From an uncultured Acidobacteriia bacterium (GTDB taxonomy: Bacteria; Acidobacteriota; Terriglobia; Bryobacterales; Bryobacteraceae), in the NCBI GenBank assembly GCA_903907865.1, contig CAIVPR010000044.1:186001-250000 (forward strand): a stretch of DNA of 64,000 nucleotides. The letters run 5' to 3'. The position numbers and the translations under genes were made by a program. Position 1 is the first letter of the stretch. Every line of letters begins with the position of its first letter. Positions 42,663 through 52,370 of this stretch are shown here, piece after piece. Below the pieces are notes generated by a model. The model was given only the letters and a program-made list of their open reading frames with translations, made no database searches and was not told the DNA's origin.

Positions 42663-43809
42663 CATCGCGCGGACTGCCTGCATCCTGACCCTGGCGCTGC
42701 CTCTGGCCGCGCAGGAGACGGCGCTCGACCCCGCCAGCGCCGTCAAGATCGACCTCCCGGCCGACTCGCCCGTGGCATTGGTCTCCACCAGCATGGGTGA
42801 ATCGCGGGCCAACGCCCGCGGCGGCGCCATGGTGATCGACCTCCACATGGCCCTCACGCTCCGCAACACCGGCGCGCGCAGGGTCCGGGGCGTGGTCCTG
42901 CTGGTCACCGCGCAGGAATTCGCCCCCGGCGGCAAGGGCTCCGTTGCACGTCCCTGCATCGACGTCCCTCCGACCCAAGAGTTCACTGTTCCCGTCGATA
43001 TCCGTCTCGTCCGTCCAGCCCAGATGGCGGGAGGGCCGCTCGTTAGGGTCCAACTCGACGGCGTCCTCTTCGACGACCTCAGCTTCTTCGGTCCCAACCG
43101 GCTCAATTCGCAACGCGCCATGACCTTCTGGGAAACCGAGGCCCAGCGCGACCGCGCCTACTTCCGCAAGGTCCTCCAAGCCAAGGGCGAACGGGGACTC
43201 CGCGAAGAAATGCTGCTCAGCATGGCCAAGCAGGCTGATCGGTCGCAACTCGATGTCGCCATGAACCGGAATGGCCGGGGCGTGGGCAACGCCGCCGCCG
43301 CCCAGACGACGACCTCCGCTTCCGTAGCCCAATTCGCCTTTTTGAAGATGCCTGGAGCGCCCGTGGAGCCCGTGGAAGGCTCGGCGGAACTCTATGGGAA
43401 CGAGGCCCGGGCCCCACACATCGAGGTCCTGAACCGCTCCACCAAGCCCGTCCGATACGTGGAAATCGGCTGGATGGTCAAGACCGACGACGGCCACGAG
43501 TATCTTGCGGGTTCCGTCCCCGGCTCCAGCACCGCGATGGTTCTGTCACCGGGCCAACGCAGTCGTTTGGTGCCCGATACCGCCCTGCGCTTCTCGAAAG
43601 CGGGCAAGCCTGTTGAGATCAAGGGCATGACCGGCTTCGTCAGCCAAGTGGAATACGCCGACGGCAAGGTCTGGATCCCTACCCGTGAGGAGCTCAACGC
43701 CTCCCCCCTGCTGCGGATTCTAGCCCCGTCGCCCGAGGAGCAGCGCCTAGCCGACCTCTACGCCAAAAAAGGCTTGGCCGCCCTGGCCGCCGACCTGTCC
43801 AAGTATTAG
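42646..43809 (+). CDS. Exported protein of unknown function linked to sigma/anti-sigma unit
   Basis: The ATG at 42646 lies 17 bp before the anti-sigma stop in another frame, so the three genes are tightly linked. The product is 387 residues with a signal peptide (ARTACILTLALPLAAQ). It is mostly beta: ALVSTSMGESRANARGGAMVIDLHMALTLRNTGARRVRGVVLLV near the start, and HIEVLNRSTKPVRYVEIGWMV in the middle. These look like two immunoglobulin-type or DUF4384-like strands, with a helical stretch between. I do not recognise the family. A periplasmic sensor or target of the sigma system is plausible. Confidence 0.85.
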   Translation: MSILNNIARTACILTLALPLAAQETALDPASAVKIDLPADSPVALVSTSMGESRANARGGAMVIDLHMALTLRNTGARRVRGVVLLVTAQEFAPGGKGSVARPCIDVPPTQEFTVPVDIRLVRPAQMAGGPLVRVQLDGVLFDDLSFFGPNRLNSQRAMTFWETEAQRDRAYFRKVLQAKGERGLREEMLLSMAKQADRSQLDVAMNRNGRGVGNAAAAQTTTSASVAQFAFLKMPGAPVEPVEGSAELYGNEARAPHIEVLNRSTKPVRYVEIGWMVKTDDGHEYLAGSVPGSSTAMVLSPGQRSRLVPDTALRFSKAGKPVEIKGMTGFVSQVEYADGKVWIPTREELNASPLLRILAPSPEEQRLADLYAKKGLAALAADLSKY

Positions 43810-43843
43810 GTTGGCTGCTGATATCGTAAGATTCAGCAGTCAG

Positions 43844-46800
43844 ATGCGCCGCATCCCCACAGTATTGGCCTTCCTCGCCGCGTTGCCGGTGTCCTGTGCT
43901 TCCGCCCAGCAGCGGCCCTTGGACTACGACCGCGACGTCCGTCCGATCCTCGCCGAAAACTGTTTCCAGTGCCACGGTCAGGATCCCAAGAAGCGCATGG
44001 CCGGGTTGCAACTCGACTCCTTCGAGGCTGCGACCGCCGACCGAAACGGCCACGCGGCACTGGTCCCCGGCAAGCCCGAATCCAGCGCCATCTACCAGCG
44101 CATCACGTCTGAGTCCAATTCCGGCCGCATGCCGCCCGCCTTCTCCAACAAGAAGCTGGCCTCGGAACAGGTCGCGACGCTGAAACGCTGGATCCAGGAG
44201 GGCGGCAAGTACTCCAAGCACTGGGCCTTCGTGCCGCCGGTGCGAGCTGCCGTCCCCCTGCGTCAGGACCCGTGGGTGCGTCGGCCCCTCGATGGCTTTG
44301 TTTTGCAAAAACTGCGCGAGGAAGGTCTGCGGCCCTCCCGCGAGGCAACACCAGAGGCTTGGTTGCGCCGCGTTTCACTAGATCTGACCGGTCTGCCACC
44401 CTCGCCCGCCGACCTTGACGCGTTCGCCGCCGCCGTCAGGACGCGTGGCGAGACAGCCTACACATCGGTCGTGGACCGGCTGATGGCCGATCCCGCCTAC
44501 GGGGAACGAATGGCCTCCGACTGGCTCGACGTCGCCCGCTACGCCGACACGCACGGCTTTAACAACGACGCCGAACGGTCCATGTGGCGTTGGCGTGACT
44601 GGGTGATCGACAGTTTCAACGCCAACATGCCATACAACCGCTTCATCAAGGAGCAGTTGGCGGGCGACCTACTCCCCAAGCCGAGTCTCGACCAGCGCAT
44701 CGCCACCGGCTTTGGGCGCAACCACGTCATCAACTCCGAAGGCGGCATCATCGAGGAGGAGTACCGCGTCGAGTACGTGACCGACCGGGTCCGCACCCTC
44801 GGCATGGCGTGGCTGGGCCTCACTCTCGAGTGCGCCCACTGCCACGACCACAAATTCGACCCGATCACCCAAAAGGATCACTACCGCTTCTTCGCCTTCT
44901 TCAACAACATGCCCGAACTGGGCGAAGACGGCCGCGTGGCCAACGCCGTGCCGATGATTCCGGCGCCGACCACGGCCCAACAACGCCGCATGCGTGAATT
45001 GGAGGCCGGGATCGCGGCGGTCACGGCAACTGTCCGCCAGCGCGAGCGGACGTGGAAGTGGACAGACTCCGTCCGCTACGCGCCCCCAAAATTGCCGGAC
45101 GGCGCAGTGCTCCAAATCCCGTGCGACGTCGGCGAGGGACCGTCGGGCCACGCCTGCGCCCCTGGTTCCATGGAACCGAAACCCCAAACAGCCGAGAAGG
45201 TGCCCGTTTCCAAGCGCGCCGGGCTGACCTTCGGGATATGGCTGAAGCCCGCCCAGTCGGATCGCGACGTGGCGCTGCTCTCGGCCATCGATTACTCCAA
45301 AAACATGGCAGCCGTCGGCTATGGAAGCGGCATCGACCTCCACTTGGTTGCGGGAGAACTGGAGTTCCGTTTCAGCCAGCGGTTCCCGAACTACTCCGTC
45401 CGCGTGCGCTCCGACGGTGCCGGATTGGGTGCCGACCAATGGCGGCACGTGAGCCTGGTCTACAGCGGGGCGGGGAAGGACGCGCAGCGCGTTGAGGCCG
45501 CATGGGTTCGAATTTTCGTCGATGGACGCGAGGTGACAACCGTTGCTCTGAATGACGATGTCACTTTGCCCGACGCCAATGGCGACAAGCCTTCGCCAAC
45601 AACTTTCCGCATCGGTTGGGATACCGCCGCCAAGAGTGCCCGCTACGCCGGGCTGATGGACGAGGTCGCGATCTGGGGACGGGCTCTCAAGGACTCCGAG
45701 ATTCTGGAGCTCTTTGAGGGCAGGGCATTGCCCTTCGCCGCCACCCGGCAGCGCGAAGGCCGGGCCAGCGCCACCGAACTGGGTTGGTTGAGGTCGGTCG
45801 ATCCCGCTTTCGCCCCCGAGTTGGCCGAACGCGATACATTGGCACACGAACTCTACCGGCTTCGCCGCGAGGCTCCCACCGTGATGGTGATGGAAGAACT
45901 GCCTGGGGCGCGTGAGACCCATGTGCTCGTCCGCGGCTCCTATGATGCGCCGGGCGAAAAGGTGGAAGCGGGCGTCCCGGAGAATCTCCTCGGCGCATGG
46001 CCCACTGGAGCGCCAAGGAACCGGCTCGGGTTGGCGGAGTGGCTGACGAAACCCGACCATCCACTCACCTCGCGCGTCGTGGTGAACCGCTTCTGGCAGC
46101 AACTATTCGGTGTCGGCCTAGTGAAGACCAGCGATAATTTCGGCATGCAGGGCGAGTGGCCCAGCCACCCTGAACTCCTCGACCTGCTGGCGCGTGACTT
46201 TGTCGATTCCGGCTGGAACGTCAAGGCGTTGATCAAGGGCATCGTCCTGTCGGCGACGTACCGGCAGGATTCCTCCGTGTCCCCCGAACTGGTTGCCCGC
46301 GACCCCGAAAACCGGCTCCTTGCACGTGGCCCGCGATTCCGCATGCCGGCTGAAATGCTTCGCGACCATGCGCTGCAGATTTCGGGCCTGTTGACACGCA
46401 AGGTTGGCGGCCCCAGCGTCTTCCCGTACCAACCCGCGAATCTCTACAAGGGAATCGTGGTCGCGGCAACCTATCCGGGCACGCAATACGTCGAGAGCGT
46501 CGGCGACGACCTATACCGGCGCAGCCTGTACACCTACTGGAAGCGCACGGTGCCGCATCCCACGATGAATGTGTTCGACGCTCCCGACCGCGAAGTCTGC
46601 ATCGTCCGCCGCAACACCACAAACACGCCGTTGCAGTCGTTGACACTGCTGAACGACCCCATCTTTGTCGAAGCCGCCCGCAAGTTTGCGGAGCGATTGA
46701 TTCACGAGGGCGGGGAAACGGTCGAAGGCCGGTTGTTGTTGGCTTTCCGATTGTCGATGGGCCGGGTGCCGCTGCCTAGCGAAGTCGACATTCTGCGAAA

Positions 46801-46972
46801 GTCGCTGGAGAGCTCCCGCCTCGCTTTCGTTGCCGACGAGCCAGGCGCCAAGGCACTGGTCGGCGTGGGAGCGTCCAAGTCCGATCCGGGCATACCCGTG
46901 CAAGAGCTTGCCGCTTGGACCGTCGTGGCGAACATCATCCTGAACATGGATGAAGCGATCACGAAGGGCTAA
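43844..46972 (+). CDS. DUF1549-LamG-DUF1553 cytochrome c-like exported protein (PSCyt/PSD1 type)
   Basis: The start at 43844 gives a signal peptide (MRRIPTVLAFLAALPVSCASA) and 1042 residues. A heme c motif CFQCH (about residue 39-43) opens the PSC-type cytochrome domain with DYDRDVRPILAENCFQCHG. DUF1549 follows (RRPLDGFVLQKLREEGLRPS ... RRVSLDLTGLPPS ... DWLDVARYADTHGFN ... LGLTLECAHCHDHKFDPI). A LamG/concanavalin-like domain sits in the middle (GLTFGIWLKPAQSD ... MDEVAIWGRAL). DUF1553 ends the chain (NRLGLAEWLTKPDHPLTSRVVVNRFWQQLFG, LLNDPIFVEAARKFAERL). CAHCHDHKFD is a second CxxCH. This family is typical of planctomycetes and Acidobacteriota and of unknown activity. It is 34 bp downstream of the previous gene and may share its transcript. 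Confidence 0.92.
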   Translation: MRRIPTVLAFLAALPVSCASAQQRPLDYDRDVRPILAENCFQCHGQDPKKRMAGLQLDSFEAATADRNGHAALVPGKPESSAIYQRITSESNSGRMPPAFSNKKLASEQVATLKRWIQEGGKYSKHWAFVPPVRAAVPLRQDPWVRRPLDGFVLQKLREEGLRPSREATPEAWLRRVSLDLTGLPPSPADLDAFAAAVRTRGETAYTSVVDRLMADPAYGERMASDWLDVARYADTHGFNNDAERSMWRWRDWVIDSFNANMPYNRFIKEQLAGDLLPKPSLDQRIATGFGRNHVINSEGGIIEEEYRVEYVTDRVRTLGMAWLGLTLECAHCHDHKFDPITQKDHYRFFAFFNNMPELGEDGRVANAVPMIPAPTTAQQRRMRELEAGIAAVTATVRQRERTWKWTDSVRYAPPKLPDGAVLQIPCDVGEGPSGHACAPGSMEPKPQTAEKVPVSKRAGLTFGIWLKPAQSDRDVALLSAIDYSKNMAAVGYGSGIDLHLVAGELEFRFSQRFPNYSVRVRSDGAGLGADQWRHVSLVYSGAGKDAQRVEAAWVRIFVDGREVTTVALNDDVTLPDANGDKPSPTTFRIGWDTAAKSARYAGLMDEVAIWGRALKDSEILELFEGRALPFAATRQREGRASATELGWLRSVDPAFAPELAERDTLAHELYRLRREAPTVMVMEELPGARETHVLVRGSYDAPGEKVEAGVPENLLGAWPTGAPRNRLGLAEWLTKPDHPLTSRVVVNRFWQQLFGVGLVKTSDNFGMQGEWPSHPELLDLLARDFVDSGWNVKALIKGIVLSATYRQDSSVSPELVARDPENRLLARGPRFRMPAEMLRDHALQISGLLTRKVGGPSVFPYQPANLYKGIVVAATYPGTQYVESVGDDLYRRSLYTYWKRTVPHPTMNVFDAPDREVCIVRRNTTNTPLQSLTLLNDPIFVEAARKFAERLIHEGGETVEGRLLLAFRLSMGRVPLPSEVDILRKSLESSRLAFVADEPGAKALVGVGASKSDPGIPVQELAAWTVVANIILNMDEAITKG

Positions 46973-46977
46973 GGGGT

Positions 46978-49617
46978 CTATTCGCCCGTCTGCTGCATCA
47001 GTTTTGCCACCACGCCGGTCCAGCCGGTCTGGTGGGCTGCCCCAATCCCCATCCCGTTGTCTCCATGGAAGTACTCATGGAACAGCAGCAGATCGCGCCA
47101 ATGTGGGTCTTTGGCGTATCGCTCCAAAGGGGCCAGAGCGGGTCGGACGCCATCCGCATCCCTCAGGAAAAGATGCGTGAGACGACGCGATAGCTCAGCT
47201 GCTACGTCCCATAGATTCATGTAGTTGCCCGACCCCGTCGGACATTCTACTTGAAAGGATGGGCCGAAGTAATGGTGGTACTTTTGGAGCGACTCGATCA
47301 ACAACAAGTTCACCGGGAACCACACCGGTCCGCGCCAATTCGAATTCCCGCCAAACAAGTACGTCCGGGACTCTCCGGGCTCGTAGGCCACCGAAAACTC
47401 CTGGTCCTCCACCTTGATCCGGTACGGCAACTCGGCATGGGCGCGCGAAAGCGACCGGATCCCGTGGGGCGACAGGAACTCCGTCTCGTCCAGCATCACC
47501 TCCAGGATCCGCCGCAACTGGTCGCTGTCGACGATCGATAGCAGAAGCCGGTTCTCAACGCCCGCCTCGCGCATGCTGGCAACATTGTTGGTTAGGTCGG
47601 GGCGGTTTCCGATGAACCACTCCATCCGGCGCTTGAAACCGGGCAGGCTGGCCACCAGATCCGCTTCCAGCGTCTCCACGGCAAACAGCGGAATCAGGCC
47701 GACCATCGACCGTATCCGCATCGGCTCCGCCTTCTTGCCCGGCAGGTGGAGCGCGTCGTAGAAAAAGCCGTCCATGGCATCCCACAGCCCATTGCCGTCG
47801 CCCGCCATGCTGTTGATGGCGTTGGCGATATGCAGGAAGTGCTCCCAGAACTTGCTGGCCACGTCCTCGTAAGCGGGGTCCTCGCGGGCCAGTTCCAGTG
47901 CGATTGCCAACAGATTGAGGCTGTACATCGCCATCCAACCGGTACCGTCGGCCTGTTCGATGTGGCCACCAGTGGGGAGTGGAGCACTACGGTCGAACAC
48001 CCCGACGTTGTCGAGTCCGAGGAAGCCGCCCTGAAACACATTGCGGCCCTCGGAATCCTTCCGATTGACCCACCAGGTGAAATTGAGCATCAACTTGTGG
48101 AAGATGCGTTTCAGAAAGGCGACATCGCCTACGCCCCGCAGCTTGCGGTCGATCTTGTAGACCCGCAAGGCCGCCCAGGCGTGGACGGGCGGATTAACGT
48201 CGCCGAGCGCCCATTCGTAGGCTGGCAACTGCCCGTTGGGGTGCATGTACCATTCCCGGACCATCAACATCAGCTGTTCCTTGGCGAAATCGGGGTCGAC
48301 CATCGCCAGCGGGATGCAATGGAAGGCCAGATCCCAGGCGGCGTACCAAGGATACTCCCACTTGTCGGGCATCGAGACTACATCGGCGTTGAACAAGTGG
48401 GTCCACTCGTGGTTGCGGCCGGTCAGCCGCTCCTTCGGGGGCGGGGGAGTGCCAATGTCGCCGCTCAGCCAGTCCCGAACCACATAGTGGTAGAACTGCT
48501 TGGACCAAAGCATTCCGGCAATCGCCTGCCGCATCACGTTGCGTGCGTCGTCGGAGAGATCGGGAGGTATGATTCCCGAGTAGTATTCGTCGGCCTCGCG
48601 GATACGGTCGGCAAAAACCTGGTCGTGGGCCTCGGCATTGATCGGCGAAGGCAAGGCATCGGAAAGACGGGCTCTTACGACAACCTCGCCGCCCGGGGGG
48701 ATCTCGAAACTGTAGTAGCCCGCGGCCTTGGTGCCGACACGGTGCGGATTGATCGTGTTTCGGTTGCCGCTAATGACGTAGTCGCCGAACGCATCCTTCT
48801 TGCAGGGCGTGTTCGCAAAGTCGTAAAGCCTTCCGACGTTGGTCTCGTTGTCGGTGTAGAGGATCTCGGGCGGGTTCTCTAGAACCAGCCAGCGCTTGCC
48901 GTAGTAGGGATCCTGCAGTTCGATGGTGCCCGGCAGGGTCGCGCACCGTCGCAACCAGGGGCGTTTCGACTTGCCCCCCCAGGACCATGTATTTCTGAAC
49001 CAGATGGTGGGAAGAAGGTGGACGACACTCGTCTCGGGACCGCGGTTTGCGATCGTGATCCGGACCAGAATCTCCTCGGGCGTGGACTTGGCGTATTCGG
49101 TGATGACGTCGAAGTACCGGTTCTCGTCGAAGATGCCGGTGTCCTCGAGGTTGAAGGCTGGCACGTCGCGATTGCGCGCGGCGTTTTCGGCGACGAGGCG
49201 CTTGTACGGAAACTCGGCCTGCGGATACTTGTACACGTGCTTCATGTACGAGTGGGTGGGGGTGCTGTCCACGTAGTAGTAGCACTCCTTCACGTCCTCG
49301 CCGTGGTTGCCCTGGTTGCCCGTTAGGCCGAACATCCGTTCCTTGAGGATGGGGTCCCGGCCGTTCCACAAGGATAGAGCGAAACAGATTCGCTGGTGGC
49401 GGTCGCAGATTCCGGCCAAGCCTTCTTCGTTCCAACGGTAGGCCTTGGAACGGGCCTGGTCATGTGGCAGATATTCCCACGCGGTGCCCTTGGCGCTGTA
49501 GTCCTCGCGCACGGTACCCCAAGCGCGTTCGCTGACGTAGGGGCCCCACCGCTTCCAGTGGCACTCGCGTCCGGCGGACTGGTCCAAGCGCTGCTGTTCC
49601 GCTGTAGGTTCTGTCAC
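46978..49617 (-). CDS. GH63-like glucosidase (MGH1-type glycoside hydrolase)
   Basis: The product is 879 residues with no signal peptide, so probably cytoplasmic. Typical segments are the N-terminus [21 protein letters not shown], the [19 protein letters not shown] motif, [19 protein letters not shown] in the catalytic (alpha/alpha)6 barrel, and the C-terminal [20 protein letters not shown]. These match the bacterial GH63/mannosyl-glycerate or glucosylglycerate hydrolase-like group rather than true processing glucosidase I. Its start overlaps the stop of the upstream anti-sigma gene by ATGA, so this enzyme is the effector end of a sigma/anti-sigma operon. Substrate is likely a small alpha-glucoside or alpha-glucan. 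Confidence 0.88.
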   Translation of the reverse strand: MTEPTAEQQRLDQSAGRECHWKRWGPYVSERAWGTVREDYSAKGTAWEYLPHDQARSKAYRWNEEGLAGICDRHQRICFALSLWNGRDPILKERMFGLTGNQGNHGEDVKECYYYVDSTPTHSYMKHVYKYPQAEFPYKRLVAENAARNRDVPAFNLEDTGIFDENRYFDVITEYAKSTPEEILVRITIANRGPETSVVHLLPTIWFRNTWSWGGKSKRPWLRRCATLPGTIELQDPYYGKRWLVLENPPEILYTDNETNVGRLYDFANTPCKKDAFGDYVISGNRNTINPHRVGTKAAGYYSFEIPPGGEVVVRARLSDALPSPINAEAHDQVFADRIREADEYYSGIIPPDLSDDARNVMRQAIAGMLWSKQFYHYVVRDWLSGDIGTPPPPKERLTGRNHEWTHLFNADVVSMPDKWEYPWYAAWDLAFHCIPLAMVDPDFAKEQLMLMVREWYMHPNGQLPAYEWALGDVNPPVHAWAALRVYKIDRKLRGVGDVAFLKRIFHKLMLNFTWWVNRKDSEGRNVFQGGFLGLDNVGVFDRSAPLPTGGHIEQADGTGWMAMYSLNLLAIALELAREDPAYEDVASKFWEHFLHIANAINSMAGDGNGLWDAMDGFFYDALHLPGKKAEPMRIRSMVGLIPLFAVETLEADLVASLPGFKRRMEWFIGNRPDLTNNVASMREAGVENRLLLSIVDSDQLRRILEVMLDETEFLSPHGIRSLSRAHAELPYRIKVEDQEFSVAYEPGESRTYLFGGNSNWRGPVWFPVNLLLIESLQKYHHYFGPSFQVECPTGSGNYMNLWDVAAELSRRLTHLFLRDADGVRPALAPLERYAKDPHWRDLLLFHEYFHGDNGMGIGAAHQTGWTGVVAKLMQQTGE

Positions 49618-50462
49618 AGTTCCAGCTTATCCGCAACGCCCGCGAGTTCCGCGGACATGGTGGAAAGCATGGAAAGATTGCGGTCCGCCGACAGGTCTGA
49701 GACGAGGAACACGAGGAAGCCTGACGTCTCAAAGCCCGCAAGCTGGAAGCGTTTCGCGCCGGAAGCATACAGCGGGATGCCGGTTTCGTTCGCCACCGAA
49801 CGCAGGTCCCGTTCGAAAGCTTCGCCGGAGCCGCGACGGGTGAAGAGCAGGGAAATGAAGTGGTCGCCTTTCCTGGCGACCAGATGCAAGTACCTGCGGC
49901 CCTGGACCTCGCACTTATGGCCTTCGATGACTTGGTAACCCTCGGGAATGTGCTTGGCAAGGGCCGGGTAAAGCTGGGCGTTTCGGAGCCCGAGGCTTTT
50001 GAGGATCTCCTGGAGGTCGAACCTTTGTGCGAAGTTCTTGCCGAAGATGGTGCAGTGCAGGTGGTCGGCGAATCCGACGCGCATGACAGGCGTCAGGGAC
50101 CGCGACACGGTCTCCACGTAGGCGGTCTGGGTTTCGGGCGTGAGGCGCAGGTAATCTGTTTGCCAAGCCTCGTTCAGACCCAGTGCGGCCAGCACGGAAG
50201 CTGCAATCGCCAACGGAAGCCAGATCCGCGGCTTGGACTTTCGTTCGGCATCCAGTCGGCTCTCGATGCCCGACCGGAGGTTGGCTGGCGGCAAGAAGCT
50301 ACGGGCGGCTTGGCGCAGTCGCGCCCGCGTCTGAACGGCGGCGTCGTGTTCGGCGCGGCATTCCGGACAGTCGGCCAAGTGCTTGGCGACACCGGCCAAG
50401 TCGCGGGGCGGCAATTCGCCGTCCATGAAGCGGTCGAGCATTGGCAGTACGTGGTTGCTCAC
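49614..50462 (-). CDS. Zinc-finger anti-sigma factor (zf-HC2)
   Basis: The product is 282 residues. The zf-HC2 motif HLADCPEC (His-x3-Cys-x2-Cys) is at about 28-35, with [14 protein letters not shown] before it. One membrane helix ([16 protein letters not shown], about 80-95) is followed by about 185 extracytoplasmic residues, including [15 protein letters not shown] and [19 protein letters not shown]. It overlaps the sigma-factor gene upstream and the glucosidase gene downstream, each by 4 bp. Confidence 0.88.
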   Translation of the reverse strand: MSNHVLPMLDRFMDGELPPRDLAGVAKHLADCPECRAEHDAAVQTRARLRQAARSFLPPANLRSGIESRLDAERKSKPRIWLPLAIAASVLAALGLNEAWQTDYLRLTPETQTAYVETVSRSLTPVMRVGFADHLHCTIFGKNFAQRFDLQEILKSLGLRNAQLYPALAKHIPEGYQVIEGHKCEVQGRRYLHLVARKGDHFISLLFTRRGSGEAFERDLRSVANETGIPLYASGAKRFQLAGFETSGFLVFLVSDLSADRNLSMLSTMSAELAGVADKLEL

Positions 50463-51124
50463 GAGGAACCCTCCTTTCGTTCGCCTTTGAGAATTCCATA
50501 GGACCTCGCGGTTTCCTCCAATTTCGCCCGCAGTGCTTTCCTGCCGCGGCTCAGGCGGGACATGACCGTTCCGATGGGCACTCCCAGAACTTCCGATGCG
50601 TCCTTGTAGGCGAACTCCTCCACGTCGACCAGCAATACAACCGCCCGGTAGTCATCGGGGATCTGGTCGAGCGCTTCGAGCACCTGGGCGTCGGAAAGCT
50701 TGTCGGCCACGGGCAGCGGACTGGCTGCGAGAGTTTCCAGCACTTCCTCGGAGTCGCCCGCGGAGGGGAAGCGGAGCCACTTCCTACGCTGGTGGTGGAC
50801 GCAATTGAACAGCACCTTGTAGAGCCAGGCGCGGCCGTTCGTGCCGCTTTCGAAGCGGTCGAAGGACTTCCACGCCTGCAAATAGGCTTCCTGGACCGCA
50901 TCCTCGGCGCGGGCGCGGTCACGCGTCATGCGGAGGGCCATGCGGAACAGGTCGTCCATGTAGGGCAGGGCTTCAGCGTCGAAGGAGCGCGTACGGGCTT
51001 GGGCGTCCGTGGTCCGGACGTCTGCTGGCTTGCGCTGGAAGGGAAGTATTGGCACGCTGCGAATCAGTTGGTCGAGTCCGGTCCATGGGGTGCGACCGAG
51101 ATTGGTGACTTGCAGCGGGAACAT
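50459..51124 (-). CDS. ECF-type RNA polymerase sigma factor
   Basis: The product is 221 residues. Region 2 is FRMALRMTRDRARAEDAVQEAYLQAWKSFDRF, with the DAVQEAYLQAW core, and NGRAWLYKVLFNCVHHQRRK follows. Region 4 is LDQIPDDYRAVVLLVDVEEFAYKDASEVLGVPIGTVMSRLSRGRKALR. The first 45 residues (MFPLQVTNLGRTPWTGLDQL ...) are an unusual extension; no later start with a better ribosome site is obvious, so the full form is kept. First gene of a sigma/anti-sigma/glucosidase operon. Confidence 0.88.
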   Translation of the reverse strand: MFPLQVTNLGRTPWTGLDQLIRSVPILPFQRKPADVRTTDAQARTRSFDAEALPYMDDLFRMALRMTRDRARAEDAVQEAYLQAWKSFDRFESGTNGRAWLYKVLFNCVHHQRRKWLRFPSAGDSEEVLETLAASPLPVADKLSDAQVLEALDQIPDDYRAVVLLVDVEEFAYKDASEVLGVPIGTVMSRLSRGRKALRAKLEETARSYGILKGERKEGSS

Positions 51125-51220
51125 TCATACGGTGAATGATGGCTCCGTCTCGTTTTGTTCCCGATCCAGGTCATTTCTTGCCCCTTGGAATATTATGGGG
51201 CACCGGGGTCATAATCGGGC

Positions 51221-51931
51221 ATGGAGACACGATTGCTCTTGATTACCGCCATCGCCGGCATGGCGTGGCAGGCGGCTGCGGCCGAGCGGGTGCCGGTGTT
51301 GGTGGAACTGTTCACGTCGGAAGGCTGCTCCAGTTGCCCTCCGGCTGACCGCGTCTTGCAGCGCTTCGACCACGAGGGACCGGTGCAGGATGCTGAAGTC
51401 GTGGTGTTGAGCGAACACGTCGATTATTGGAACAGCTTGGGCTGGCGCGATCCGTTTTCTTCCGCGGCAATGACCCAACGGCAGCGGGACTACGCCTTCC
51501 GGCTACACGGCGACGTATACACGCCGGAGATGGTGGTGGACGGGGCGAAGGGGTTCGTGGGGAGCGACGTTGCGGAGGCTGTGAAGGCGATATTAGAGGC
51601 CGCGCGGGCGGACAAGGTCGCGCTGCGGGTGGACGTTGAAGGGACGGAAGGGAAGTCCAAGGTGAGGGTCCATGCGGATCGTCCTGTTTCAGGGACACTG
51701 TTCGTGGCTCTAGCCCGCGACGAGATGCGGTCCAAGGTGACGGCGGGAGAGAACAACGGGAAGGATCTGGCGCATGTGGCCGTGGTCTACCAGATGGTCA
51801 AGGTGGGCAAGTGGGAGGGCGCGGAGAGGGCGGTCGAGGTTGGGGCCATCGGGTCGGGCGTCCGCGTCGTGGCTTTCGTTTCGGACGGGGTCGGCGGGCG
51901 CGTTTCCGCATTGGGCGTGGCCCGGCGCTAG
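51221..51931 (+). CDS. DUF1223 family exported thioredoxin-like protein
   Basis: The product is 236 residues with a signal peptide (RLLLITAIAGMAWQAAAA). The DUF1223 hallmark VELFTSEGCSSCPPADRVL puts a Cys pair (CSSC) at the thioredoxin position. HVDYWNSLGWRDPFSS and YTPEMVVDGAKGFVGSD follow, both typical. The role of this family is not known; a disulfide or redox function in the envelope is likely. Divergent from the sigma operon. Confidence 0.9.
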   Translation: METRLLLITAIAGMAWQAAAAERVPVLVELFTSEGCSSCPPADRVLQRFDHEGPVQDAEVVVLSEHVDYWNSLGWRDPFSSAAMTQRQRDYAFRLHGDVYTPEMVVDGAKGFVGSDVAEAVKAILEAARADKVALRVDVEGTEGKSKVRVHADRPVSGTLFVALARDEMRSKVTAGENNGKDLAHVAVVYQMVKVGKWEGAERAVEVGAIGSGVRVVAFVSDGVGGRVSALGVARR

Positions 51932-51990
51932 GCCGGGGCGAGTCTTTGCTGGCGTGTCAACCTTTGCCGTGTCCGCGCGTATTGACCGGC

Positions 51991-52339
51991 ATGAAGAGAT
52001 TTGCGGCGGTGGTGATGTTGGGCTGGGCGGTGGGTGCGCCGGCGCAGTTCGAGGCCGCATTCGTGCATGCGTCCGAAATGACGTCCCACGAGGTGTCGCG
52101 GGTCCAAGTGGGACGAACTCGGTCAGCATGGGCCGGACTGGATGGAGTCCAGCGGATTTGACATCGTGGCCAAGGCGTCGGCACCGGTGGCGAGCGAGCG
52201 TGAGTTGCGAGGGTCCCAGTTGGGGGTGAAGTTGGAGACTAGGAAGGGCTCGGTGCAGGTGGTTTTGGTGGATCGTGTTGAGAAGGAGCCGATGGCGAAC
52301 CGAGGCGCGGCGAGGACCCGAACACATAATTTGACATAA
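51991..52339 (+). pseudogene. Relic of a TIGR03435-family gene (internally deleted)
   Basis: Three pieces of one family are recognisable. The first frame has a signal peptide and MLGWAVGAPAQFEAAFVHASE, like the family's N-terminus (FEVASVKPS). A second frame from 52142 begins MESSGFDIVAKAS, like the TGFDIVAK core. Directly after comes GSQLGVKLETRKGSVQVVLVDRVEKEPMAN, which is the family's C-terminus. Most of the middle, including the RF.L.v and KEMPVYxLxxAK parts, is missing and the frame changes near 52140. Intact members are about 250-300 residues. This is a decayed, internally deleted copy. Confidence 0.8.
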
Positions 52340-52370
52340 TATACGTTATCGGAAGTAGATGGGCGGGGCC

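Noticed and set aside
44669-46102. 477-residue open frame on the - strand
   Set aside because: Antisense to the DUF1549/DUF1553 cytochrome, with no family pattern.
46960-46990. Possible terminator between the cytochrome and glucosidase genes
   Set aside because: Only a weak GGGC/GCCC pairing with a long loop; too little to call.
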